A stretch of 49,602 nt of DNA from an uncultured Selenomonas sp. (lineage in GTDB: Bacteria; Bacillota; Negativicutes; Selenomonadales; Selenomonadaceae), in contig CACXCN010000068.1 in NCBI GenBank assembly GCA_902766095.1, positions 1 through 49,602 of the forward strand. Reading direction: 5' to 3'. Positions 34,863 to 42,952 of this stretch are shown piece after piece. The first letter of the stretch is position 1, and each line of letters starts with the position of its first letter. A program made the translations under genes and the position numbers. Under the pieces are notes generated by a model. It saw only the letters and a program-made list of their open reading frames with translations, made no database searches and was not told the DNA's origin.

Positions 34863-35414
34863 TCACTGGGCATCGAACAGCGGCAGCGGCTCGAGAAATA
34901 TGATATCGTCGCGCTCGGCGGCATCACCTTCGGCCAGCACGCAGGCTTGTGCGGCTACTTTGCCGCCTGCCAGCTCGGTCAGCTCATGCAGCGCTTTCAT
35001 GGAGCCGCCGGTGCTTATGACATCATCGAGCAGCAGTACCTTGTGGTCTTTGATGCGCTCGACATCGACACCATCGAGGCAGAGCTTTTGCACGCCCTTC
35101 GTGGTGATCGATACATCGTGCACCCATATCGGATTCTCCATGTAGGCCTTTACCGATTTGCGCGCGACGACATAGCGCTTCATGCCCATCTGGCGCGCCA
35201 GCTCGGCCGCGAGCGGGATGCCCTTGGTCTCAGCGGTCAGGATGACGTCTATATCATCCGGCAGCTTGCGCGCGAGAGCCTCGGCGCAGGCATCGGTCAG
35301 CTCGACATCACCGAGCATGATGAAGCCGGCGATCGCCAGCTTGTCTGTCACATTCAAAATAGGCAGCTGGCGCTCCACACCGGCTACCTTCAGTTTATAA
35401 AATCTATCTGCCAT
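34863..35414 (-). CDS. purine phosphoribosyltransferase (APRT-like)
   Basis: Cytosolic enzyme of 183 residues of the type I phosphoribosyltransferase fold. The PRPP loop is VLLLDDVISTGGSMKAL, and VILTAETKGIPLAAELARQMG matches the adenine/xanthine phosphoribosyltransferase group. It would salvage a purine base to the nucleotide with PRPP; adenine is the best guess, xanthine or guanine possible. The start at 35414 has GAGGTG six bases upstream on the minus strand. It is the only clear minus-strand gene in the window and converges on the pel operon. A promoter and a short palindrome lie upstream. Confidence 0.82.
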   Translation of the reverse strand: MADRFYKLKVAGVERQLPILNVTDKLAIAGFIMLGDVELTDACAEALARKLPDDIDVILTAETKGIPLAAELARQMGMKRYVVARKSVKAYMENPIWVHDVSITTKGVQKLCLDGVDVERIKDHKVLLLDDVISTGGSMKALHELTELAGGKVAAQACVLAEGDAAERDDIIFLEPLPLFDAQ

Positions 35415-35456
35415 ATTAGCACCTCATCATCCGCCCGCAGCGGGCTGGTTTTTCTT

Positions 35457-35471
35457 GAACGCAATGCGTTC
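35457..35471. promoter_or_regulatory. palindromic operator-like site in the phosphoribosyltransferase leader
   Basis: GAACGCAATGCGTTC is a perfect 7-1-7 inverted repeat just downstream of the minus-strand promoter. The ACGCAA...TTGCGT-like arms recall LacI/PurR-type operators. Binding protein unknown. Confidence 0.4.
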
Positions 35472-35487
35472 GTACAATAGCAGTATA

Positions 35488-35516
35488 ATTATACTCCCTT
35501 TCCGTATTACAAGCAA
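35488..35516 (-). promoter_or_regulatory. sigma-A-type promoter for the phosphoribosyltransferase
   Basis: On the minus strand TTGCTT (35516-35511) and TATAAT (35493-35488) are 17 bases apart, about 75 bases before the start codon. Confidence 0.7.
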
Positions 35517-35558
35517 ATAAGGCTGGCATAAAATTTATGTATACATGTCCCGTTAAGG

Positions 35559-35587
35559 TTGTTTATCAGCCGGGAGTGCGTTAAAAT
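35559..35587 (+). promoter_or_regulatory. sigma-A-type promoter for ldc
   Basis: TTGTTT (35559-35564) and TAAAAT (35582-35587) are 17 bases apart, divergent from the phosphoribosyltransferase promoter. Confidence 0.6.
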
Positions 35588-35638
35588 AGAGGACGTAAAT
35601 GTTTTTTTCTATTTTATGAAGGGTTGTGTTATTTTGAT

Positions 35639-36856
35639 ATGAGGAAGTTCCGACTCAGCAAAAAAGCAGTGAATGAACTATGCAAGCGTTATCCGACACC
35701 GTTCCTGGTGGCATCGTCCGGGCAGGTGGCTGACTGCTACCGCTTCCTGCGTGAGCATATGCCGCATGTGAGCGTGTGCTACGCGATGAAAGCGAATCCG
35801 ACGCCGGCTTATCTGACGAAGCTCTATGCGATGGGGAGCAATTTCGATGTAGCGTCAGCCGGCGAGATCGAGCTGCTGGCCAAATTGGGCATCGAGGGCG
35901 AACGCATGATTTATGCGAATCCCGTGAAAGATGCCCGAGGGCTGGCAGCCGCCGCCAGAAATGGCGTGCGAAGATTCACATTCGATCATGTGACGGAGAT
36001 AGCGAAGATGGCAGCGGCCGTGCCGGGCGCCGATGTGCTCGTACGCGTCAGCGTGCGCAACAACAAAGCGCTCGTGGACCTCAATACGAAATTCGGTGCC
36101 AAAGCATCGGAGGCGGTCGACCTGCTGGCAGCCGCCGCCCAGGCGGGACTGCACCCGGCTGGAATATGTTTCCATGTGGGCAGTCAGTCGCTATCTACGG
36201 CAGCTTATGAGGAAGCGTTGCTATTAGTTCGCGGCCTTTTTGATGAGGCGGAAGAAAGAGGTATGCATCTGACCGATCTCGATATCGGCGGCGGTTTCCC
36301 GATACCGGATGCGTCGGGGCTGATGGTCGATGTGGCCAATATGCTCGAGGGCATCGACCGGCAGGTCGCCCGCCTGTTCCCCGAGACCAGAGTATGGAGC
36401 GAGCCGGGGCGGTTCCTCTGCGGCACATCGATGAACCTCATCGCGTCCGTCATCGGTACGAAGGACCGGGACGGTGTTCCCTGGTACATATTGGATGAGG
36501 GAATCTATGGCTGCTTCTCCGGCATCATGTACGATCACTGGACGTATCCTTTCCATACATTTGCCAAAGGGAAGCGCATACCATCGACGTTCGCCGGCCC
36601 GAGCTGTGATGGCATCGATGTCCTGTATCAGGGCTATGAGACAGCACCGCTCAAGATCGGCGATCATGTCCTGGCTACGGAGATGGGGGCCTACACTACG
36701 GTCTCGGCTACGCGGTTCAACGGCTTCGAGCTGGCCCCGGTGATCGTATGGGAGACGACCGGTCTCGCGCAGCAGAAAGGCATGCTGCAGGAGGGACCGT
36801 ATGCCGATGAATGCGAGTCGGCCGAGCCGAATATCGCTGATGAGGAGGCTATCTGA
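35639..36856 (+). CDS. ldc: lysine/ornithine decarboxylase (fold III PLP enzyme)
   Basis: Enzyme of 405 residues that makes cadaverine from lysine and putrescine from ornithine. PLP-binding K51 lies in YAMKANPTP, and the active-site Cys is C323 in GPSCDGIDVL; both positions match the Selenomonas ruminantium enzyme as I remember it. HVGSQSLSTAAYEEALLL, GGGFPIPD and EPGRFLCG also fit. In that genus cadaverine is bound to peptidoglycan and holds the outer membrane through SLH proteins, so this gene has a likely envelope role. I chose ATG 35639 because it gives the family N-terminus (MRKFRLS); GAAGGG lies 16 bases upstream, a long spacing, and TTG 35624 is the alternative. A small gene overlaps its stop. 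Confidence 0.93.
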   Translation: MRKFRLSKKAVNELCKRYPTPFLVASSGQVADCYRFLREHMPHVSVCYAMKANPTPAYLTKLYAMGSNFDVASAGEIELLAKLGIEGERMIYANPVKDARGLAAAARNGVRRFTFDHVTEIAKMAAAVPGADVLVRVSVRNNKALVDLNTKFGAKASEAVDLLAAAAQAGLHPAGICFHVGSQSLSTAAYEEALLLVRGLFDEAEERGMHLTDLDIGGGFPIPDASGLMVDVANMLEGIDRQVARLFPETRVWSEPGRFLCGTSMNLIASVIGTKDRDGVPWYILDEGIYGCFSGIMYDHWTYPFHTFAKGKRIPSTFAGPSCDGIDVLYQGYETAPLKIGDHVLATEMGAYTTVSATRFNGFELAPVIVWETTGLAQQKGMLQEGPYADECESAEPNIADEEAI

Positions 36857-37083
36857 TGCATGATGACAGGAATGAATCAGCCGGAGCGCAGAGCCCGGAA
36901 GAAGCAGCAATCGAGCATATCACCCATGTGCTGCTGCATGCTCTGAGCGAGGAGGAGATAGCCGGAGAACTGGATCAAGCGACCTCGCAGCGCGAGGTCT
37001 ACGATATATTATGCCGGCTTGACTATTTCAAGCTCAGCTTCGAGGAGTTCCAGCTCGGGATATCCGTGCTGCGCGAGGCCTGA
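36856..37083 (+). CDS. small acidic hypothetical protein
   Basis: Protein of 75 residues, strongly acidic, helical by eye, with no membrane span or Cys pairs (one Cys). The ATG shares one base with the ldc stop, and an AGGAGG lies eight to ten bases upstream inside ldc, so it is translated with ldc. The second half (LSEEEIAGELDQATSQREVY through LSFEEFQLGI) loosely recalls the helix-turn-helix-like pattern of Nif11-type leader domains, but I would not assign it. A partner or regulator of the decarboxylase is a guess from position only. Confidence 0.7.
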   Translation: MHDDRNESAGAQSPEEAAIEHITHVLLHALSEEEIAGELDQATSQREVYDILCRLDYFKLSFEEFQLGISVLREA

Positions 37084-37165
37084 ACCCGATTCGGGCCTGT
37101 CATATGGATCAGAGACCAGCTGACAAGGTATAGGGCCTCGTCATTACGTTCATATAGCTCAGTTG

Positions 37166-37258
37166 AAAGGAAATCCTACCCACTATCCTGTCGCTATTGC
37201 TGCGAAAGAATGATTATTCGTAGCGATGGCGAGTGTAGCAGGGCAGGATTTCCTTTTT
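37166..37258 (+). terminator. long hairpin with T-tail (terminator or structured RNA)
   Basis: AAAGGAAATCCT (37166-37177) pairs perfectly with AGGATTTCCTTT (37245-37256). Inside, CGCTATTGCTGCGAA (37192-37206) pairs with TTCGTAGCGATGGCG (37217-37231) with three G:U pairs. The T-run suits termination of the ldc unit, yet 93 bases is far longer than a usual terminator. A shorter CCCGA/TCGGG hairpin lies earlier at 37086-37096. Confidence 0.6.
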
Positions 37259-37297
37259 CGTGCTGTTTCGCCGTGTACTTTTTTCCTATTCCGTTGG

Positions 37298-37326
37298 TTG
37301 TCGATGCTTTAGAGTTATGGTAGAAT
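37298..37326 (+). promoter_or_regulatory. sigma-A-type promoter for lysR-smc-ftsY
   Basis: TTGTCG (37298-37303) and TAGAAT (37321-37326) are 17 bases apart, 49 bases before the lysR start. Confidence 0.6.
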
Positions 37327-37375
37327 GGTATGTTAGTAATGGAAATGGGTATATAGGCAATCATTAGGTGGTTTC

Positions 37376-38311
37376 ATGGAATTTCGTCAATTAGAATACT
37401 TCTGCACGTTGAGCGAGCTGGAGAATTTCACGCGCACGGCGGAGACGCTTCATGTGTCCCAGCCGTCGGTGACGAAGGCAATCAAGGCGCTCGAGCTCGA
37501 GCTGGACCTGCTGCTCGTGGACAGGCGTCAGAAGCATGTGACGCTGACCGAGGCGGGCAAGGAGTTCTATCTGCATGCCCAGCGCATCATGCAGGATGTG
37601 GCTGAGGCCAAGCGCGATATGCAGCAGTTCCGCAATGGCAGCGGCGGTGTCGTGCGCGTCGGCGTCTCTCCCATGGTCGAGAGCTATGTATTCCCGCGCA
37701 TCTACACGGCTTTCCATCGCGAGTATCCTGAGATCACGCTCGAGGCAGTGGAGTTTGGCGATTCTGAGGGGGTCAAGGCTGCGGCGGACCAGAGCAAGAT
37801 CGACTATGGTCTGCTGTTGCTCGGACCGGCCGATACAGCGGCTGATACGGAGAATGTCGTAGAGTTAGGGCGTGATAAGATGAGCGTTTGTCTGCCCCTG
37901 TCCCATCCGCTGGCCGGGCGTCGTCAGCTTGACTTTGCCGATCTCGTGCATGAGCATTTCATATTGCAGCGCAATCAGACCTATCAGCACCGCATTGTCT
38001 ACGAGCGTTGCCAGCAGGCCGGTTATACGCCGAATGTCCTGATATGCACCTCGCAGTTTCCTACGATCAAGCAGCTCGTAGCCGACGGGGAGGGGATATC
38101 GGTGCTGCCGGACTTCGTCACTAGCGGTGACCGACGCATCAAATGCCTCGCGCTGAATCCTCCGGTCGAGCTCATATACGTGCTGTACTGGGGCAAACAG
38201 TCAGCGGTAGCCGAGGCAGCGGAGAGGTTCCGGATTTTCCTGCAGCAACGCAGCCAGGAGAAGACTGGTCTGCTCGAAAAAAGAAATCGCAGTGAAAGAG
38301 AGGTAGTCTGA
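37376..38311 (+). CDS. LysR family transcriptional regulator
   Basis: Regulator of 311 residues. The N-terminal winged helix-turn-helix is canonical (MEFRQLEYFCTLSELENFTRTAETLHVSQPSVTKAIKALE), followed by a linker helix and a two-lobed effector-binding domain starting near residue 90 (VVRVGVSPMVESYVFPRI). The effector cannot be told from sequence. ATG 37376 follows AGGTGG by six bases. Its TGA shares a base with the smc ATG, so a specific regulator is translationally coupled to a chromosome-maintenance gene. It has no divergent neighbour, unlike most LysR genes. Confidence 0.92.
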   Translation: MEFRQLEYFCTLSELENFTRTAETLHVSQPSVTKAIKALELELDLLLVDRRQKHVTLTEAGKEFYLHAQRIMQDVAEAKRDMQQFRNGSGGVVRVGVSPMVESYVFPRIYTAFHREYPEITLEAVEFGDSEGVKAAADQSKIDYGLLLLGPADTAADTENVVELGRDKMSVCLPLSHPLAGRRQLDFADLVHEHFILQRNQTYQHRIVYERCQQAGYTPNVLICTSQFPTIKQLVADGEGISVLPDFVTSGDRRIKCLALNPPVELIYVLYWGKQSAVAEAAERFRIFLQQRSQEKTGLLEKRNRSEREVV

Positions 38312-41300
38312 TGCAACTCAAGCGGCTGGAAGCCTATGGGTTCAAGTCTTTTGCTGACAAGATAGAGATAGAGTTCGATAAGGGGATAACGGCCATCGTA
38401 GGCCCTAATGGCAGTGGCAAGAGCAACATCACCGATGCCATACGCTGGGTGCTGGGCGAGCAGTCGGTCCGCAATCTGCGTGCCACGAAGTCTGAGGATA
38501 TCATATTCGCCGGCTCGGCGACGCGGCATGCTCTCGGAGTAGCCGAGGTCTCACTGCTTTTTGCCAATGACGGCACACTGCCCGTCGATTTCGACGAGGT
38601 CATGATCACGCGCCGGCTTTATCGCAGCGGAGAGAGCGAGTACTATATCAATCGCTCCCGCTGCCGCCTCAAGGACATATACAACCTGTTCGCCGATACG
38701 GGTATCGGCCATGACGGCATGAGCATCATCGGTCAGAACCGCATCGATGATATCCTGAATGCCCGGCCGGAGGAGCGGCGCGCTTTCTTCGAGGAGACGG
38801 CCGGTATCACGAAATACCGCAACCGCAAGAAGGAATCGACGCGCAAGCTCGAGGACACGGCGGCTAATCTCGTGCGTGTCGAGGATATCATGCACGAGAT
38901 CGAGAACCAGCTCGAGCCGCTGTCGAAACAGGCGCAGCGCACGAAGATATATAATGAGCTGGCGGAAGAACAGAAGCAGTGCCAGCTGACGAAGATCGTC
39001 CATGACTGCAGCCAGCAGACTCAGGCCGCTGCGGAGAACAAGAGCCAGCTGACAGCAGCCCGCGATGATGAGACACAGGCCGAGACGCAGCTGACCCGGC
39101 TCAGGGCCCGCAAGGAAGAGATTGCCAAGCGTGCCCTCGACCTCGAGAATCGTCTCAGCGAGCAGGGGACGGCGAATGAGAAGCTGCGCCAGAAACTGTC
39201 TGCCATCGAGCAGGAGATGGCGACGCTGACCGAGCGTCAGGAGCAGAGCAGCAGTGCCGATGAGCGCCTGCAGGCCCAGCATCAGGCACTCGAGCATGAA
39301 ATCGCCCAAGCTCTGGCAGCCATCGCCAGAATGCACACGCAGGAGGACGAGCAGCAGAAAGCCCTCGAGGCCGTGGCCTCCGATCTACAGGCGGAAAAGC
39401 TGGAGGCTCAGCAATACGACAGCCGCCTCGCTGCCCAGAAAGAGCGCGAGGCAGAAGCGCAGAAGCAGAAAGAAGCCGCCGGTGCCGAGCTGGCTCAGCG
39501 CCAGCAGGAGCTGGCTGTACTGGAGCGCGATCTCCAGGCTGGTGATGAGGGACGCGAAGAGCGCGAGACAGCGCTCGAGAATGCGCGGACAGAACTCGAA
39601 CGTCTGACCGGACTCGCAGCGAAGCTCGAGCAGGAACTCCAGCATACGGTGGCGGAGGCTCAGGGGAATGAGACATTGCTGCAGACGGCTCAGCAGACAG
39701 CTGCCAAGGCCCATGCAGCGGCCACGGCGGCACAGCGCGAGAGCCAGGGCAGCGAGCAGCAAAGCCGCGACCTCGCGAGCAAGATCCAGTTCCTGACCCG
39801 CATGCAGCAAAGCTATGAAGGCTTCGGACGGTCCACAAAGGCTGTACTGAAGGCTTCCGAGCCCTGGCGGGCCGGCGTAGCTGGCGCGGTGGCTGAGCTC
39901 ATCGACGTCCCCCGCGAATATGTCGTCGCTATCGAGACGGCACTCGGCGGCAGTATCCAGAATGTCGTGACCGATGATACGGATACCGCCAAAGGAGCAA
40001 TTGATTTCCTGAAGCGCACGCATAGCGGGCGCGTGACATTCCTGCCGCTCTCGACGATCGTCGGCCGTACGCCGGACAACCTCGACCTCGCCCAGCTGCA
40101 GCGACAGGGAGCCATCGACTGGGGCAACCGGCTCGTGAAGTGCGAGCCCCGCTATCAGAAAGTGGCGGATCATCTGCTGGCCAGGACACTGGTCGTCGAT
40201 ACGCTGGACCATGCGCTGGCTATAGCCCGCGCCCAGCACTATCGCCTGCGCATCGTCACGCAGACCGGCGAACTGCTGTCCCCCGGCGGCTCTCTCGCCG
40301 GCGGCAGCCATCAGCGTCGCGAGGCCAGCTACCTTTCCCGCTCGGGCGAGATTGCCGGATTGCAGGAAAAGCTGACGGCGGTCCGGCAGCAGCAGGCCCA
40401 GCTCACAGAGGCCTATCAGCAGGCTGCCGCACAAGCAGCCGAAGCCGATCAGGCGGTGAATCAGGCGCGCAATGCGGTCCAGCAGGCCCGCGTGCATCAG
40501 GCAGAGCTGCGGGCCGGTCATGAGCGGCTCGCGGAAAACGTGCGCACGCAGCGCGACGCGGTCAGCTTGCAGGAGCAGGCAGCCGTACAGCAGCGTGAAT
40601 CATTTGCCGCGGCGCAGAACAAGCGTACGAGCATGCTGCGCCAGGTCACTGAAGCCGAAAAAAATCTCAAGCTGGCGGACAAGAACGCAGCTGAGCTGGC
40701 TCAGGAGACAGCTGCCATGGAGCAGGAGCACACGGCACTGGCCGCCCGCATCCATGAGAAGGAACTGCAACAGGCCGTGCTCGAGCAGGAGGTACTGCGC
40801 AGCCGTGAGGGCATAAAGCTGCACACGCAGACGAAAGAAAAAGCCGAGGCCAGCCTCCTGGCCAATGAAAAAGAGGCAGAAGACCTGCAGGTACAGGCGC
40901 AGACCAGCGATAAGCGTCTGCAGGAACTGGAGCAGGAGCAGGCGACGCTGAGCACAGAATTCGACAATGGCCTGGCGGAGTACGATGACATAAAGAAACA
41001 GCGCATGGATTGCTATGAGGATAGTCAGGCAGCCGACAAGGACATGCATACCGGTACGGCTGAGCTGGCTAAGATACAGCAGCGCATCCATCAGCTCGAG
41101 CTCGCCGGCCAGAAAATCAACCTGGCGCTGTCCGATTGGCAGGACAAGCTTTTGTCCGAATATGGGCTGACGCTCGAGAAAGCAGGCGAATATGCCCTCG
41201 ATGCCGCTCCAGAGGAGGTAAATCGCCGCCTGCGTCAACTGAATGCCGAGATCGAGAAACTCGGTCCCGTCAATCCGAATGCCCTGCAGGAGTATGAGGA

Positions 41301-41883
41301 GCTGAACCAGCGCTATGAGTTCATGCAGAAGCAGTCGAATGACCTCATAGAGGCCAAGGAGAACCTGGAACACCTGATCAGCGATATGGATGCCTCGATG
41401 ACGGAACAGTTCACGGCAGCTTTTGCGGATATCCAGAAATACTTCGGCGAGATATTTGTCCGGCTGTTCGGCGGAGGCAAAGCTGAGCTGAAGCTGACGG
41501 ATACCGATAACGTCCTCGAAAGCGGCGTCGACATACTGGTCACGCTGCCGAAAAAGAAGCGCCAGAACCTCTCCGCCCTTTCCGGTGGCGAGCGCGCGCT
41601 GACCGTCATCGCATTGTTGTTCTCGTTCCTGAAGTATCGGCCGTCGCCGTTCTCAGTGCTTGATGAGATCGATGCACCGCTCGACGAGGCCAATGTCAAC
41701 CGCTTTGGCAAATTCCTGCAGGAATTCGCTCACAGCACGCAGTTCATTGTCGTCACGCACCGCAAGGGGACGATGGAGGCGGTGGATACGATGTACGGTG
41801 TCACGGTAGAGGATGCCGGCGTCTCCCGCATCATATCGGTCAAGATCGATGAACTGGAAAAGCTGAAAGGAAAGGGCGCCTGA
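38311..41883 (+). CDS. smc: chromosome partition protein Smc
   Basis: Condensin ATPase of 1190 residues. Walker A is GPNGSGKSN (32-40), followed by the Q-loop region. Long coiled coils rich in Glu, Gln, Ala and Lys run on either side of the hinge domain (about 503-673, with [23 protein letters not shown]). The C-terminal head has the signature [15 protein letters not shown] (about 1091) and Walker [16 protein letters not shown]. It compacts and orients DNA with ScpA and ScpB, which are not in the window. ATG 38311 has GAGAGGTAG upstream. ftsY follows by 39 bases, the common smc-ftsY order, but the usual rnc upstream is replaced by lysR. Confidence 0.97.
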   Translation: MQLKRLEAYGFKSFADKIEIEFDKGITAIVGPNGSGKSNITDAIRWVLGEQSVRNLRATKSEDIIFAGSATRHALGVAEVSLLFANDGTLPVDFDEVMITRRLYRSGESEYYINRSRCRLKDIYNLFADTGIGHDGMSIIGQNRIDDILNARPEERRAFFEETAGITKYRNRKKESTRKLEDTAANLVRVEDIMHEIENQLEPLSKQAQRTKIYNELAEEQKQCQLTKIVHDCSQQTQAAAENKSQLTAARDDETQAETQLTRLRARKEEIAKRALDLENRLSEQGTANEKLRQKLSAIEQEMATLTERQEQSSSADERLQAQHQALEHEIAQALAAIARMHTQEDEQQKALEAVASDLQAEKLEAQQYDSRLAAQKEREAEAQKQKEAAGAELAQRQQELAVLERDLQAGDEGREERETALENARTELERLTGLAAKLEQELQHTVAEAQGNETLLQTAQQTAAKAHAAATAAQRESQGSEQQSRDLASKIQFLTRMQQSYEGFGRSTKAVLKASEPWRAGVAGAVAELIDVPREYVVAIETALGGSIQNVVTDDTDTAKGAIDFLKRTHSGRVTFLPLSTIVGRTPDNLDLAQLQRQGAIDWGNRLVKCEPRYQKVADHLLARTLVVDTLDHALAIARAQHYRLRIVTQTGELLSPGGSLAGGSHQRREASYLSRSGEIAGLQEKLTAVRQQQAQLTEAYQQAAAQAAEADQAVNQARNAVQQARVHQAELRAGHERLAENVRTQRDAVSLQEQAAVQQRESFAAAQNKRTSMLRQVTEAEKNLKLADKNAAELAQETAAMEQEHTALAARIHEKELQQAVLEQEVLRSREGIKLHTQTKEKAEASLLANEKEAEDLQVQAQTSDKRLQELEQEQATLSTEFDNGLAEYDDIKKQRMDCYEDSQAADKDMHTGTAELAKIQQRIHQLELAGQKINLALSDWQDKLLSEYGLTLEKAGEYALDAAPEEVNRRLRQLNAEIEKLGPVNPNALQEYEELNQRYEFMQKQSNDLIEAKENLEHLISDMDASMTEQFTAAFADIQKYFGEIFVRLFGGGKAELKLTDTDNVLESGVDILVTLPKKKRQNLSALSGGERALTVIALLFSFLKYRPSPFSVLDEIDAPLDEANVNRFGKFLQEFAHSTQFIVVTHRKGTMEAVDTMYGVTVEDAGVSRIISVKIDELEKLKGKGA

Positions 41884-41922
41884 TGGGCACTCCAGAAAAC
41901 TATAGTAGCTCAGGAGGAAAAA

Positions 41923-42843
41923 ATGGGATTTTTTGATAAGCTGAAGCGCGGTCTGAACAAGACGCGCGAGAATTTCACGAACAAGATAGAGAAGCTCGTC
42001 ATCGGCTATGCTGATATCGATGAGGACCTGCTCGATGAGCTGGAAGAAACGCTCATCATGGCAGATGTCGGTGTCAAGACGACGGAGAAGCTCATGGACT
42101 CCGTGCGCAAGGGCATAAAGAAGAAGGAAATCAATACGCCGGAGGACCTGAAGCCGTTCCTGGCTGCGCGCATCAATGAGATCCTGACAGCTGGCGAAGA
42201 TGCTGACAAGACGAATATGGCTGTCGAGGGCCCGACCGTGCTGCTCGTCATCGGTGTGAATGGTGCCGGCAAGACGACGACCATCGGCAAGCTGGCGGCT
42301 TATTATAAAGCTGAGGGCAAGAGCGTGCTGCTGGCAGCCGCTGACACATTCCGTGCGGCAGCTATCGATCAGCTAGAGGTCTGGGGCCAGCGCACCGGCG
42401 TGCCCGTCATCAAGCACGAGGAAGGCTCCGACCCGGCGGCCGTAGCCTTTGATGCGGTCAAGGCTGCCAAGGCCCGCAATGTCGATGTGCTGATCGTAGA
42501 CACGGCCGGCCGCCTGCAGACAAAATCGAACCTCATGCAGGAGCTCGAAAAAATCAATCGCGTCATCGGTCGCGAGATCAAGGGCGCACCGCACGAGACG
42601 CTGCTTGTCCTCGATGCGACGACGGGACAGAATGCCCTGAGCCAGGCAGAGCTGTTCACGAAAGCAGCACCGATCACAGGCGTCGTACTGACGAAGCTGG
42701 ATGGCACGGCCAAGGGCGGCGTCGTCATCGGGATAAAGGACAGCCTGAAGATGCCAGTGAAATGGATCGGCGTCGGCGAGGGCGTCGATGACCTGCGTCC
42801 ATTCGTAGCTGAGGATTTCTCGAAAGCGCTGTTTGAGAAATAA
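41923..42843 (+). CDS. ftsY: signal recognition particle receptor FtsY
   Basis: SRP receptor GTPase of 306 residues, NG-domain only, without the acidic A domain seen in E. coli. The G1 motif is GVNGAGKTTTIGKLA (111 onward), then DTFRAAAIDQLEVW, DTAGRLQTKSNLM, TKLDGTAKGG and GVGEGVDDLRPF. It docks ribosomes carrying membrane proteins at SecYEG. ATG 41923 has AGGAGG seven bases upstream. It ends the lysR-smc-ftsY unit; no clear terminator follows before the restriction genes. Confidence 0.97.
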   Translation: MGFFDKLKRGLNKTRENFTNKIEKLVIGYADIDEDLLDELEETLIMADVGVKTTEKLMDSVRKGIKKKEINTPEDLKPFLAARINEILTAGEDADKTNMAVEGPTVLLVIGVNGAGKTTTIGKLAAYYKAEGKSVLLAAADTFRAAAIDQLEVWGQRTGVPVIKHEEGSDPAAVAFDAVKAAKARNVDVLIVDTAGRLQTKSNLMQELEKINRVIGREIKGAPHETLLVLDATTGQNALSQAELFTKAAPITGVVLTKLDGTAKGGVVIGIKDSLKMPVKWIGVGEGVDDLRPFVAEDFSKALFEK

Positions 42844-42952
42844 AAGGCTGCGTGTTCCCCTGAATGATATGACAGGCTATACCATCATGCTTATTTGCTG
42901 GAAGCTGGCAACACCGTAGAGAGAACTTTGACTGTATTTTAGGGAGGATATC

